A stretch of 34,813 bases of DNA from the NCBI RefSeq assembly GCF_000374825.1, contig NZ_KB895400.1, positions 1 to 34,813 on the forward strand, in the 5' to 3' direction. The notes beneath the pieces were generated by a model. The model was not told where the DNA came from. It made no database searches and saw only the letters and a list, made by a program, of their open reading frames with translations. Numbering within the stretch: the first letter of the stretch is position 1; each line of letters opens with the position of its first letter. Both the position numbers and the translations under genes were made by a program. Below are positions 1 through 7,252 of the stretch, in pieces. This stretch comes from Paenibacillus sanguinis 2301083 = DSM 16941. Lineage in GTDB: Bacteria > Bacillota > Bacilli > Paenibacillales > Paenibacillaceae.

Positions 1-225
1 TTCCTTGTCTAAAGCATGAATCGGTTTCCTTCCCCGGTTCTTATGAACCAATCCTTGCGCTCCTCCCTCAGCGATGAACTTCTTCTTTAATCGAATGATT
101 TGGCGTTCAGTCAGCCCTAGAGCCGCTGCTCCTTCCTTGTTCGTCATATGTCCCCCAAGAATTTTTTCCACCACAACTACCTTCTTTAATTCTGCTCTTG
201 TCAATGTGAATGTCTCCTGTCCCAT
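1..225 (-). CDS. Transposase N-terminus, ISNCY (IS1202-like) family, cut by the window edge
   Basis: Read on the minus strand from 225, the frame stays open for 75 codons to the left edge (MGQETFTLTRAELKKVVVVEK...). Residues 30-60 hold a helix-turn-helix (TNKEGAAALGLTERQIIRLKKKF) followed by a basic NRGRKP segment, which is the usual N-terminal layout of IS1202-type ISNCY transposases. No catalytic domain is visible because the gene leaves the window. The ATG at 225 has no good ribosome site; a TTG nine bases after GGACAGGAG (giving MTRAELKKV) is an alternative start. Tandem repeats just upstream (227-270) look like the transposase-binding end of the element. I cannot tell whether the copy is intact. 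Confidence 0.7.
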   Translation of the reverse strand, partial: MGQETFTLTRAELKKVVVVEKILGGHMTNKEGAAALGLTERQIIRLKKKFIAEGGAQGLVHKNRGRKPIHALDKE

Positions 226-226
226 A

Positions 227-270
227 GTGACATTATCTCAGAACAGTTATAGGGTGACATTATCACAGAA
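227..270. repeat. Tandem 17-bp repeats at the IS end
   Basis: GTGACATTATCTCAGAA (227-243) and GTGACATTATCACAGAA (254-270) are direct repeats differing at one base and set 27 bp apart. They lie immediately outside the transposase start, as expected for transposase-binding subterminal repeats. The outer border of the element is probably near 270-275, but no target duplication can be checked because the other end is outside the window. Confidence 0.6.
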
Positions 271-294
271 GAATAACAAGCTTCTGAATCGCCT

Positions 295-323
295 TTGACT
301 TTATACGGGGACGCCGTTATAAT
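295..323 (+). promoter_or_regulatory. Sigma-A promoter of the DUF554 gene
   Basis: TTGACT (295-300), a 17-bp spacer, then a perfect TATAAT (318-323). It lies 25 bp outside the IS end repeats, so the gene keeps its own promoter next to the insertion. Confidence 0.8.
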
Positions 324-370
324 GTAGAGCTGTCTTGCAGTAGAGAATTGGACGGGATTGGAGCGGACAA

Positions 371-1054
371 ATGATCGGCACGATAGTGAATACAGTCGCT
401 ATATTAGTGGGCAGCGTCCTCGGAAGTATTTTTAAAAAGGGATTAAAAGAAAAGTATCAAACAGCGTTATTTACAGCCATTGGACTAGCTGCTACGGTGC
501 TTGGCATCAACTCGGCAGTAACCCATATGAATGACAGCGCGTTTCCCGTCTTGTTCATCGTAAGCTTGGCGGCAGGCAGCCTGTTAGGGACGGCGCTTGA
601 CCTGGATGGCAGATTCCAACGGCTGGTTGGACGGTTCTCCAGCTCTAACTTGGGACAAGGTTTGTCTACGGGCATCTTGCTGTTTTGTGTCGGTACATTG
701 TCAATTCTAGGGCCCATTGAAAGTGCACTGCGTGGTGACCATACCTATTTGTATATGAACGCTACACTGGATCTCGTAACCTCTATGGTGCTGGCATCCA
801 GTTATGGCATCGGCATTGCGCTCACTGCGGGAGTCTTGTTCGTTTGGCAAGGCTTGATCTACTGGAGTGCGGATATTCTGGCGCCCTTTCTGACAGCGCC
901 TTTGCTAACTGAGATTTCTATCGTAGGTGGAATACTGATCGCCAGTTCGGGATTATCCATATTGAAGATTATTAATCCCAAAACCTTAAACCTGTTGCCG
1001 TCCTTATTGGTTCCGGTCATCTGGTTTTTGGTCAAGGGACTGTTCACGGGATAA
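371..1054 (+). CDS. DUF554 family membrane protein (YdfK/YqgA type)
   Basis: A 227-residue, strongly hydrophobic protein with about six to seven membrane segments. The opening MIGTIVNTVAILVGSVLGSIFKKGLKEKYQ is characteristic of DUF554 proteins, which are predicted transporters or channels of unknown substrate in the cytoplasmic membrane. The ATG at 371 follows a GGAG-containing ribosome site, and the length fits the family (about 225-240 residues). The gene is a single transcription unit: promoter at 295-323 and terminator at 1084-1107. Family membership is secure; the physiological role is unknown. Confidence 0.85.
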   Translation: MIGTIVNTVAILVGSVLGSIFKKGLKEKYQTALFTAIGLAATVLGINSAVTHMNDSAFPVLFIVSLAAGSLLGTALDLDGRFQRLVGRFSSSNLGQGLSTGILLFCVGTLSILGPIESALRGDHTYLYMNATLDLVTSMVLASSYGIGIALTAGVLFVWQGLIYWSADILAPFLTAPLLTEISIVGGILIASSGLSILKIINPKTLNLLPSLLVPVIWFLVKGLFTG

Positions 1055-1083
1055 TGCTATAAGCCAACAAGGTCAGGATGTCG

Positions 1084-1108
1084 AAGAGGGCGGAGACGCC
1101 CTCTTTTG
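1084..1108 (+). terminator. Intrinsic terminator after the DUF554 gene
   Basis: AAGAGGGCG (1084-1092), GAGA loop, CGCCCTCTT (1097-1105), continuing into TTTT. Nine paired bases with a tetraloop. Confidence 0.85.
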
Positions 1109-1185
1109 CATGTGTTCACCATACTTCTGAGGCCCTGTCCCTATACATTAAGCTGAACAAGCCCTCTCTCTCTTTAATTACGATA

Positions 1186-1227
1186 TTATTGTATTAAATG
1201 GACAAACAAACGATAATATTACAATAA
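1186..1227. other. Inverted repeat upstream of the sugar-transport promoter
   Basis: TTATTGTA (1186-1193) and TACAATAA (1220-1227) form an 8-bp inverted repeat in an AT-rich stretch about 15-60 bp upstream of the -35 box. It could be a site for a transcription factor, but no regulator gene is adjacent, so this is only suggestive. Confidence 0.3.
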
Positions 1228-1233
1228 AAATAA

Positions 1234-1271
1234 TTGAAAGCGTTGACAAAATGGCTTTATCTCCTTATATT
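1234..1271 (+). promoter_or_regulatory. Sigma-A promoter overlapped by a cre-like (CcpA) site
   Basis: TTGACA (1243-1248), 17-bp spacer, TATATT (1266-1271). The 15-mer TTGAAAGCGTTGACA at 1234-1248 fits the CcpA operator consensus WTGNAANCGNWWNCA at all but one position and covers the -35 box. By analogy with other sugar importers this predicts catabolite repression of the downstream operon. The promoter is clear; the cre assignment is a pattern match. Confidence 0.7.
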
Positions 1272-1352
1272 TAGGTTCAAAGGAACGAAAAATATGTAAT
1301 ATTTTACAGCTTGTCCACTTGGTTCCTTGGACTACGCAAAGGGGAGGTCGCT

Positions 1353-2645
1353 ATGAATAAGAGGCTGGTCTTTATGCTTGTCTTATTGCTTTCCGCATCC
1401 TTCGTGCTAAGCGCTTGCGGAGGAAATCGTGCTGAGGGGAACGACACAGGGAGTAACGGTGGAAAAGTAGAGTTGTCGTTCTGGACCTTGTTCTCCGGTG
1501 GAGACGGAGATAATATGCAAGCGATGATTGACGCGTTTAATCAGGAGCACCCCGATATTCAAGTGAAAAATACCAAGCTGGAATGGGGCGAGTATTACAC
1601 GAAGCTAATCACCGCTGTGGGCAACGGTAACGGACCGGATATCGGGATTTCCCACATTTCCCGGCTGCCGGACTTGATCGACCAGGGGGTTGTGTCCGAG
1701 TTAGATGATGTGGCGGAGGACGCCGGCGTGGACTGGTCTACCTTTAACCAGAATATCCTCGAAGCTTCTGTAGTTAATGATGCTCATTATGCCGTGCCCA
1801 TTGATACACATCCGTTCATCATGTACTACAACAAGAAGCTGTTAAGTGATGCCGGACTTCTTGGCGATGATGGCAAGCCGACGTTTGAATCGTCGCCAGA
1901 GGGCTTCGTCGCCTTCCTGACCAAGCTGAAGGAGCAACTGCCGCAGAAGGCTACGCCTTTTGCCTTATCCAATACCAATGATGATCCCTTCCGCTTATGG
2001 TGGGCGCTCTACTCCCAGCTAGGGGGCAATGATGTCGTTGCCGACGATTTATCGGCTGCCCAGGTCGATACGGACAAAGCCATCCAGGCCGCCCGCTATA
2101 TTCAGGATCTGTTCCACAAGCATAAAGTGATCAAGCTCAATGACCCGGATTTTTATAAAAATTTTCAAAGCGGAACGGCCGCGATTATGATGACGGGGGT
2201 TTGGGCAACAGGGACGTGGGAAGCCACAGAGGATCTGGACTTCGGGGCGATGCCTATCCCTACCATTTTCGGGCAGGCAGCCACCTGGGGCGATGCTCAC
2301 ACGGTCATCCTTCCCATCACTAAGCAGGAAGACCCTGTCCGGCGGCAGGCAGCCCTTACCTTCGCCAATTGGCTGGCTGACAACGGTCAGGTATGGGCAA
2401 AAGCCGGGCATATTCCCTCCAAGCCATCCGTCTTCGAGCATCCTGATTTTCAGGCGCTCCCTCATCGCAGCGATTATGTGTCTGTAGCTTCCACCGTTAA
2501 ATTTAACAAGCCATCGACGAAGAACTGGCAAATCCGCGATCTTGCGATGTTCAAATATTTGAACGAGATATGGGCCAACAAAATGTCGCCGGAGGATGGC
2601 ATCGCCAGGTTGACCGAAGAGGTGCAGAAAATATTGAGCGAATAA
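1353..2645 (+). CDS. Sugar ABC transporter substrate-binding lipoprotein
   Basis: A family-1 (MalE/UgpB-like) extracellular solute-binding protein of 430 residues. The start chosen is ATG 1353, seven bases after AAGGGGAGG; an in-frame TTG at 1311 has no ribosome site. Residues 1-20 are a lipoprotein signal with lipobox LSAC, so the mature protein should begin at Cys and be anchored outside the membrane. The N-terminal lobe contains the typical SFWTLFSGGDGDNMQAMIDAFN motif and later NGNGPDIGISH. Two permease genes follow on the same strand. The ligand is probably an oligosaccharide or glycerol-phosphate-like molecule; the sequence alone does not identify it. Confidence 0.9.
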   Translation: MNKRLVFMLVLLLSASFVLSACGGNRAEGNDTGSNGGKVELSFWTLFSGGDGDNMQAMIDAFNQEHPDIQVKNTKLEWGEYYTKLITAVGNGNGPDIGISHISRLPDLIDQGVVSELDDVAEDAGVDWSTFNQNILEASVVNDAHYAVPIDTHPFIMYYNKKLLSDAGLLGDDGKPTFESSPEGFVAFLTKLKEQLPQKATPFALSNTNDDPFRLWWALYSQLGGNDVVADDLSAAQVDTDKAIQAARYIQDLFHKHKVIKLNDPDFYKNFQSGTAAIMMTGVWATGTWEATEDLDFGAMPIPTIFGQAATWGDAHTVILPITKQEDPVRRQAALTFANWLADNGQVWAKAGHIPSKPSVFEHPDFQALPHRSDYVSVASTVKFNKPSTKNWQIRDLAMFKYLNEIWANKMSPEDGIARLTEEVQKILSE

Positions 2646-2721
2646 AGGCCAAGGATCGGAATCGGGCCGGCTTTGCAGGGAACACGTGGCGAAGCCGGTC
2701 ATCCTGGGGAGGTTGAGTAAG

Positions 2722-3609
2722 ATGAAGATGGGCAAATGGAGGGCAGACGGTCAGGCGTTCCTGTTCCTGCTCCCTTTTCTGGTTGCATATATGTTATTTA
2801 CCATTTTTCCGATGATCAAGGGCGTAGAGATGAGCTTCTACAAGTGGACACTGATTCGAAAGATGGACTATCTCGGCTCAGGCAACTATGAACGGATGTT
2901 TCAGGATCAGGAATTTTGGGCCGCCATTTGGCATTCAACCATCTTTGTATTAATTACGACACCTGCGATGCTGGTGCTGGCCATGATGCTCGCACTGATT
3001 GCTAACCGCAACTCGCGATTGCAGCGTTTTTACCGCAGTGTATTTTTTATTCCTAGTATCCTGTCTGTTGCCGTCGCTTCTTTCCTGGGGTTGTTTGTAT
3101 TTCAGCCCTATACCGGACTGATGAATTCCATGCTGCACTGGCTGGGGCTGCTTCCCGAAGGCGCGGAGATCTTCTGGCTGACCGAAACGCATCTGGCCTG
3201 GATGGCCATCTCGTTATTGACACTTTGGTGGACGGTTGGCTTCAACTTCATTTTGTATCTCTCGGCGTTGCAGGATACGCCCGATGAAGTGTATGAAGCA
3301 GCTCGCCTGGACGGTGCCTCCGATTCTCAGCTATTCTGGCGAATTACGCTCCCCTTGCTGAGCCCTATCACACGAACCATTACCATGCTGCAAATTATCG
3401 CTTCATTTAAAGTGTTCATGCAGATTTATGTCATGACCGGCGGCGGGCCGCTGGATCAAACACGCCCGGTCATTCAATTAATTTGGCAGACGGGCTTTCG
3501 CAAGAACGACCTGGGTTATGCTGCCGCCATGTCCTACATGCTGTTTGCCATTTTGCTGGTGCTGTCCGCCCTGCAATACTGGATGAATAACCGCAAGGAG
3601 GCGAACTAG
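2722..3609 (+). CDS. Sugar ABC transporter permease (MalF/UgpA type)
   Basis: A 295-residue inner-membrane permease with about six membrane segments. The coupling (EAA) loop is visible near residues 190-220 as EVYEAARLDGASDSQLFWRITLPLLSP. I place the start at ATG 2722, nine bases after GGGGAGG (2706-2712); a GTG at 2686 would add twelve residues but has no ribosome site. It lies 76 bp after the binding-protein gene, and its last codons contain the ribosome site (AAGGAGG) of the next permease, so the two permeases are translationally linked. It should pair with that permease and an ATPase encoded elsewhere (MsmX-like in related bacteria). Confidence 0.9.
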   Translation: MKMGKWRADGQAFLFLLPFLVAYMLFTIFPMIKGVEMSFYKWTLIRKMDYLGSGNYERMFQDQEFWAAIWHSTIFVLITTPAMLVLAMMLALIANRNSRLQRFYRSVFFIPSILSVAVASFLGLFVFQPYTGLMNSMLHWLGLLPEGAEIFWLTETHLAWMAISLLTLWWTVGFNFILYLSALQDTPDEVYEAARLDGASDSQLFWRITLPLLSPITRTITMLQIIASFKVFMQIYVMTGGGPLDQTRPVIQLIWQTGFRKNDLGYAAAMSYMLFAILLVLSALQYWMNNRKEAN

Positions 3610-3612
3610 GAT

Positions 3613-4419
3613 ATGAAATGGTTCTACCGCATTTTTTCCTTGTGTATGGGCCTGTTGTTTCTATTTCCGCTGATCTGGATGCTGGTCGTCTCCGTGAAAA
3701 AAGAAGGCATGAAAATCATTACGGTTGTGGACTGGTTTACGCCCCCTTATTCACTGGCCGTGTATCATGAGATTATTACCGGGACCAAATTGCTGCACTG
3801 GTCGTGGAACAGCTTCTTTATCGCTGTCTGTGTCACGGTGTTGACGCTGGTCATTGCGGCCATGTCGGCTTTTGCCGTGTCCAAAATTCCCTTCCGCTAC
3901 AGAACCTTCATGTTCTTCTTCATCTTGGCGGGGCTGCTGATCCCGGGCGAGGCCATTCTGATTCCTTTGTATCAAGTAGCCAAGGATCTGCAAATCCTGA
4001 ACTCCTATCAAGGGCTAATCCTGCCTGTTCTGGCTTCACCATTTGCGATTATAATTCTCAAGAGCTTTTTTGATGGCATTCCCAATGAGCTGTTGGAAAG
4101 TATTCAGATGGATGGTGGCGGCGTGTGGAGAATTTTCATCAGCATTATGCTTCCCTTAACCCGGCCAGCGCTGGTGTCCATCGCTATTCTGACCTTCATC
4201 GGCTCATGGAATAACTTTCTATGGCCGTTCCTGTCGGTGACCGATGATAATTTGTTTACGCTACCGATGGGAATTCCCACCTTGATGAATCAATATACGG
4301 AGGATTACGTGAAGCCGATGGTGATTAATACAGTCGCTTCACTGCCGATTATGGTCTTGTTCCTCGTATTTGAGCGACAAATCATTAAAGGGGTTAGCCT
4401 TTCGGGGATAAAAGGGTGA
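3613..4419 (+). CDS. Sugar ABC transporter permease (MalG/UgpE type)
   Basis: A 268-residue carbohydrate ABC permease with six predicted membrane segments and the EAA loop ELLESIQMDGGGVWRIFISIMLPLTRPAL near residues 160-190, which docks to the ATPase. It starts three bases after the stop of the MalF-type gene, with AAGGAGG inside that gene's end. No ATPase follows; in many Bacillota importers of this class share a common ATPase, so the cassette is not necessarily incomplete. No terminator is seen between this gene and the metallo-hydrolase that follows 133 bp later. Confidence 0.9.
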   Translation: MKWFYRIFSLCMGLLFLFPLIWMLVVSVKKEGMKIITVVDWFTPPYSLAVYHEIITGTKLLHWSWNSFFIAVCVTVLTLVIAAMSAFAVSKIPFRYRTFMFFFILAGLLIPGEAILIPLYQVAKDLQILNSYQGLILPVLASPFAIIILKSFFDGIPNELLESIQMDGGGVWRIFISIMLPLTRPALVSIAILTFIGSWNNFLWPFLSVTDDNLFTLPMGIPTLMNQYTEDYVKPMVINTVASLPIMVLFLVFERQIIKGVSLSGIKG

Positions 4420-4552
4420 AGGGGGAGATGCAGGGAAGGAATTTGCACTGAATCCGGAGAAACTAACGATAACGATTCATGAACTATAAATGAGTGGTCA
4501 AAAGGTCCGCAAAAGCTGATTTTTTTGAACTCTTTCCCAAAGGAGCTAACCT

Positions 4553-5452
4553 ATGAATTCGCCATATCGAAGCAGAGATAACAGCAAATTACAGAGCAAC
4601 CCGGCCAGAACCGGCATGGCTCTTATTGAAGAGGTTAAACGTACCGAGGTTCCCTATGGAACGCTGGCCTTGTGGTTTCTGGGGCAAGAGAGTGTCATGA
4701 TCAAGGGGGATGGAATCACCATCTATGTGGACCCGTATGTGTCGGGCGATTTAGACGATGAGCTGTGGAGACGAACCTATCCTGCAGCAATTCGTCCGCA
4801 GGATATACAGGGAGTTGATGTCTGTCTGATCACTCATGAGCATAAGGATCATATGGATGAGAGGACCTTGCTGCCGTTGCATCGGCAGAATCCAGGAGCG
4901 CTGGTGGTGGCACCAAACTGCTGCCAGCCGCTGCTCCAGGGATGGGGAATTGCCGAATCACAAATTCGGGTTGCTGACGATCGCCAGCCGCTGGAGCTAT
5001 TCTCCAAGCTGCGTATAACGCCCATTGCAGCGGCCCATGAGCAGCTTGAGCGGGATGACAGCGGCAAACCGAAATATGTAGGTTATGTGCTGGAATTAAA
5101 CGGGGTTACGCTCTATCATGCAGGAGATACTGTGGTATTTCCTGAGCTTATAGAAGAGGTAGCTGCGTTGCAGCCGGACTTAGCTTTGCTGCCAATTAAC
5201 GGCAGGGATTATTTCCGGGAGCGCCGCGGCATCGTGGGCAACATGGATTACCGGGAAGCCGCAGAGTTTGCTTATGCCATTCAGGCGGATACCGTCATTC
5301 CGCTCCATTATGATCTGTTCGCCGTCAATGCGGAGAAGCCGGGCTACTTCGTCGATTATATATACGAGCACTTTCCGGAGCAAAAGTGCCACGTTATGGC
5401 GCGGGCCGAGCGGTTCATTTACGCTTCTCCCCGCGCGTTTCTTGGCTCATAA
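4553..5452 (+). CDS. UlaG-like metallo-beta-lactamase-fold hydrolase
   Basis: A 299-residue soluble protein of the metallo-beta-lactamase fold (COG2220). Metal-binding motifs are in the expected order: THEHKDHMD near residues 97-105, a His in AAHEQ, YHAGDTVVF with the bridging Asp, and the terminal IPLHYDLF. The segment LLPINGRDYFRERRGIVGNMDY resembles UlaG, the L-ascorbate-6-phosphate lactonase. AAAGGAGCTAACCT gives a good ribosome site. Placement after the sugar importer, without a terminator, suggests it acts on the imported compound, perhaps opening a sugar lactone. Fold assignment is firm; the substrate is inference. Confidence 0.85.
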   Translation: MNSPYRSRDNSKLQSNPARTGMALIEEVKRTEVPYGTLALWFLGQESVMIKGDGITIYVDPYVSGDLDDELWRRTYPAAIRPQDIQGVDVCLITHEHKDHMDERTLLPLHRQNPGALVVAPNCCQPLLQGWGIAESQIRVADDRQPLELFSKLRITPIAAAHEQLERDDSGKPKYVGYVLELNGVTLYHAGDTVVFPELIEEVAALQPDLALLPINGRDYFRERRGIVGNMDYREAAEFAYAIQADTVIPLHYDLFAVNAEKPGYFVDYIYEHFPEQKCHVMARAERFIYASPRAFLGS

Positions 5453-5472
5453 ACAGTGATAAGAACTATAAA

Positions 5473-5501
5473 TTTACAATGAAGCAATTCGGTGATAATC
5501 T
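5473..5501 (+). promoter_or_regulatory. Promoter of the methyltransferase leader RNA
   Basis: TTTACA (5473-5478), 17 bp, then TAATCT (5496-5501) preceded by TG at 5493-5494, an extended -10 arrangement. Transcription would begin near 5508, about 23 bases before the MSVLR leader ORF. The hexamers are imperfect, so this is a moderate call. Confidence 0.5.
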
Positions 5502-5530
5502 GTATACATAGTTAAGAAAGAGGTGTGTTG

Positions 5531-5548
5531 ATGTCGGTCCTTCGGTAA
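5531..5548 (+). CDS. Five-codon leader peptide MSVLR upstream of the methyltransferase
   Basis: ATG TCG GTC CTT CGG TAA, preceded by AAAGAGGTG five bases before the ATG. A ribosome site this good on so short an ORF, in a 330-bp untranslated leader that ends in an intrinsic terminator, is the pattern of peptide-controlled attenuators of antibiotic-resistance genes. Codons 4-5 and the stop (CTTCGGT, 5540-5546) can pair with ACCGGAG (5622-5628), so a paused ribosome would change the leader fold. The peptide has no +X+ (Arg/Lys-X-Arg/Lys) macrolide motif; it ends in Leu-Arg. Translation is inferred, not shown. Confidence 0.55.
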   Translation: MSVLR

Positions 5549-5661
5549 GGAATTATTTGTGGCACAAAAGCGGGATTTTAGCCTGCTTATTTCTTTGTGT
5601 ACTCAAATGCCTTGCGAAATGACCGGAGAAGTGTTTAGTCACACCTTTTCGTTTGTTTTAC

Positions 5662-5689
5662 AGCGCAGTGGGTAACTGCGCTTTTTTTG
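5662..5689 (+). terminator. Intrinsic terminator in the methyltransferase leader
   Basis: AGCGCAGT (5662-5669), loop GGGTA, ACTGCGCT (5675-5682), then TTTTTTT. It lies after the leader promoter and 91 bp before the methyltransferase start, so the gene requires read-through or antitermination unless a further promoter exists between. Confidence 0.85.
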
Positions 5690-5780
5690 TTGTCGCAAGG
5701 CTATTGGGTACGTTCGGCTTCAAGGGCGAAATGAAACCATTCAAGAAGATTATTAAAGACAAAAACAAGGAGAATAAGCG

Positions 5781-6548
5781 ATGGAAGAAATAACAATTCA
5801 CGAATTTGAGTTTGATCTCATTAATGAATTTTTCACAGAACTTGAGCGCCAGGGTCCCGGCAGTGCCGAAGAAACGATCAAAGCATTGGGGTTTATTCCC
5901 TCTCTCCCTGCTAAAGCAAAAATCGCCGATTTAGGCTGCGGCACCGGCGCTCAAACCATGGTGCTGGCACAGAATACAGAATCACCTATAACCGCCCTGG
6001 ACCTTTATGCCGGTTCAATTGATAAACTTAACGCAACCGCAGAAAAACTTGGTTTACAGAACAGGATAAAAGGTATTGTCGGTTCCATGGAGAATCTGCC
6101 ATTTCAGCATAACGAATTGGATCTTATCTGGTCTGAGGGGGCTATCGGCAGTATAGGGTTTGAAAAAGGGCTGAATCACTGGAACGGGTTCCTCAAAAAA
6201 GATGGTTATGTTGCCGTAACCTATGAGTCGTGGTTCACCGATGAGCGTCCCGCTGAAATTGAAAAGTGGTGGGTGAACGCAGTTCCCGAAATCAGCACAA
6301 TTGGGCATAATATATCCATCCTGCAAAAAACAGGTTATATTCCTGTTGCTGCATTTACGCTGCCTGAAAGCTGTTGGATAGACCATTATTTTATTCCACA
6401 GAAGCCAAGGCAAGAGGAATTTTTGAAGAAGTATGCGGGAAATAAAGCTGCTGAGGATATGATTGCATTTATGAGACGTGAGGCAGACTTGTATACAAAA
6501 TATAAGCAGTATTACGGATATGTATTTTATATTGGGAAAAAGCTCTAA
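5781..6548 (+). CDS. Class I SAM-dependent methyltransferase behind an attenuator
   Basis: A 255-residue soluble methyltransferase. Motif I is [14 protein letters not shown] near residues 50-63, followed by an acidic [12 protein letters not shown] strand that should bind the SAM ribose, and by a [21 protein letters not shown] motif. It belongs to a small-molecule-type family starting [23 protein letters not shown], not to the Erm rRNA dimethylases (no NPPY). AAGGAG gives the ribosome site. The gene is visibly richer in A+T than its neighbours, which suits acquisition by transfer. The upstream leader ORF and terminator suggest induction when translation is inhibited. The substrate (a drug, rRNA or metabolite) is unknown. 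Confidence 0.75.
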   Translation: MEEITIHEFEFDLINEFFTELERQGPGSAEETIKALGFIPSLPAKAKIADLGCGTGAQTMVLAQNTESPITALDLYAGSIDKLNATAEKLGLQNRIKGIVGSMENLPFQHNELDLIWSEGAIGSIGFEKGLNHWNGFLKKDGYVAVTYESWFTDERPAEIEKWWVNAVPEISTIGHNISILQKTGYIPVAAFTLPESCWIDHYFIPQKPRQEEFLKKYAGNKAAEDMIAFMRREADLYTKYKQYYGYVFYIGKKL

Positions 6549-6586
6549 ATAAGCCAAGACAAAATGTAAGTTGTAAATTGAGAGTA

Positions 6587-6608
6587 GGGAGCCGGAAGGC
6601 TCCCCTTT
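6587..6608 (+). terminator. Terminator after the methyltransferase gene
   Basis: GGGAGCC (6587-6593), GGAA loop, GGCTCCC (6598-6604), then CTTTCT. It touches the end of the convergent DUF2500 gene. Confidence 0.75.
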
Positions 6609-7019
6609 CTAATAACTGCTACTATACTGTCCCGGTCTCAAATCACGTTCAAAGGCTACAATCCAATCTCCTTGAACAGCCGCGTATCCAACATCTCCCT
6701 CAGCGACAAGTCCATACAGTTTCTTGACGTCCAGGTACTCCTGGCGTTCCCCGCTATCAAACTCCAAGGTTATGTAATAAAAGGTGCGCGAGGATGAAGT
6801 ATGTACATGATGATCACCGACATGACCATTGGAATTGTGCCGTACATCCATACGTTTGGATATAATGCGCGCATAACGGCTGCTTCGGGGAGTTCTGGCA
6901 TTTTTGACATAGCGGGCTCCGTTCGTGAAAATACCGACAATCACAATGACAAACACGATAACTATAAAAATAGGAACTAATGAGAACATGATATCAAAAC
7001 CGCCTCCGACTACACTCAT
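6609..7019 (-). CDS. DUF2500 domain protein, membrane-anchored
   Basis: A 136-residue protein with one N-terminal membrane segment (residues 10-31, FSLVPIFIVIVFVIVIVGIF) and a soluble remainder. The conserved pattern ARIISKRMDVR...YYITLEFDSGERQEYLDVKKLYGLVAEGDVGYAAVQGDWIVAFER matches DUF2500, a beta-rich domain of unknown function. A GAGGAGG ribosome site lies just before the ATG at 7019. It is transcribed toward the methyltransferase gene, and its upstream side faces the hflX leader. Family call is good; no function is known to me. Confidence 0.8.
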   Translation of the reverse strand: MSVVGGGFDIMFSLVPIFIVIVFVIVIVGIFTNGARYVKNARTPRSSRYARIISKRMDVRHNSNGHVGDHHVHTSSSRTFYYITLEFDSGERQEYLDVKKLYGLVAEGDVGYAAVQGDWIVAFERDLRPGQYSSSY

Positions 7020-7150
7020 GGTAGCGCCTCCTCTGCTGCTGAGCTAACTTGTTTCGGGTAACCCTAAGAAGCTCTGCTTATCTCTTTATAATTACGCAGC
7101 CAGCAGCAGAATGTTTCAGTATGCATTCTATAAGGGGGCAGCGGCATGGA

Positions 7151-7179
7151 TTGTGGACGTATACGAATTGTGATAAACT
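7151..7179 (+). promoter_or_regulatory. Promoter of the hflX leader RNA
   Basis: TTGTGG (7151-7156), 17 bp, TAAACT (7174-7179) with TGA directly before it (extended -10). The predicted start near 7186 leaves room for the GGAGGG site of the leader ORF. A second extended -10 (TGCTATGAT, 7303-7311) inside the leader could give a shorter transcript lacking the first antiterminator arms; it has no good -35. Confidence 0.5.
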
Positions 7180-7210
7180 GGGATTATTATAAATGAACGG
7201 AGGGTTCTCT

Positions 7211-7252
7211 GTGATTAACATTAAATTCCGTTTTGCCACTTTGCGCGGCTAA
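7211..7252 (+). CDS. Leader peptide MINIKFRFATLRG controlling hflX
   Basis: A 13-codon ORF starting at GTG 7211, six bases after GGAGGG (7199-7204), ending with TAA at 7250. An in-frame ATG at 7193 overlaps that ribosome site, so GTG is preferred. Residues 5-7 are K-F-R, a +X+ motif of the kind at which macrolide-bound ribosomes stall, and KFRFATL resembles RLRFPTL in the ErmD/ErmK leader peptide as I recall it. The codons for residues 6-9 contain CCGTTTTGCC (7228-7237), which is the first segment of the attenuator. Stalling at R7 would cover exactly this segment. Translation and drug response are inferred. Confidence 0.7.
   Translation: MINIKFRFATLRG

Larger units (their letters stand above)
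5522..5701 (+). promoter_or_regulatory. Structured attenuator leader of the methyltransferase gene
   Basis: Alternative pairings can be read in this stretch. CGGTC (5535-5539) or CTTCGGT (5540-5546), both in the leader ORF, pair with GACCG (5621-5625) or ACCGGAG (5622-5628). GGTGTG (5522-5527) pairs with CACACC (5640-5645). A hairpin at 5563-5599 has arms CACAA/TTGTG and AAGCGGG/CCTGCTT. The terminator lies at 5662-5689. GCCTTGCG (5609-5616) matches CGCAAGGC (5694-5701) perfectly across the terminator. I could not identify a single strong antiterminator that uses the terminator's 5' arm, so the switching mechanism is less clear than for hflX. Confidence 0.55.

Noticed and set aside
2049..2735. 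A 228-codon minus-strand ORF over the sugar-binding protein gene
   Set aside because: Shadow frame: the plus strand has a lipoprotein signal, family motifs and a ribosome site, while the minus frame has none.
5610..5701. GCCTTGCG/CGCAAGGC as the antiterminator of the methyltransferase leader
   Set aside because: The 3' arm lies after the terminator's T run, so it can form only once polymerase has already passed; it cannot decide termination by itself.
5781..6548. Erm-type rRNA dimethylase
   Set aside because: The attenuator suggested it, but the protein lacks the NPPY/NIPY motif and Erm domain layout and fits a small-molecule methyltransferase family.
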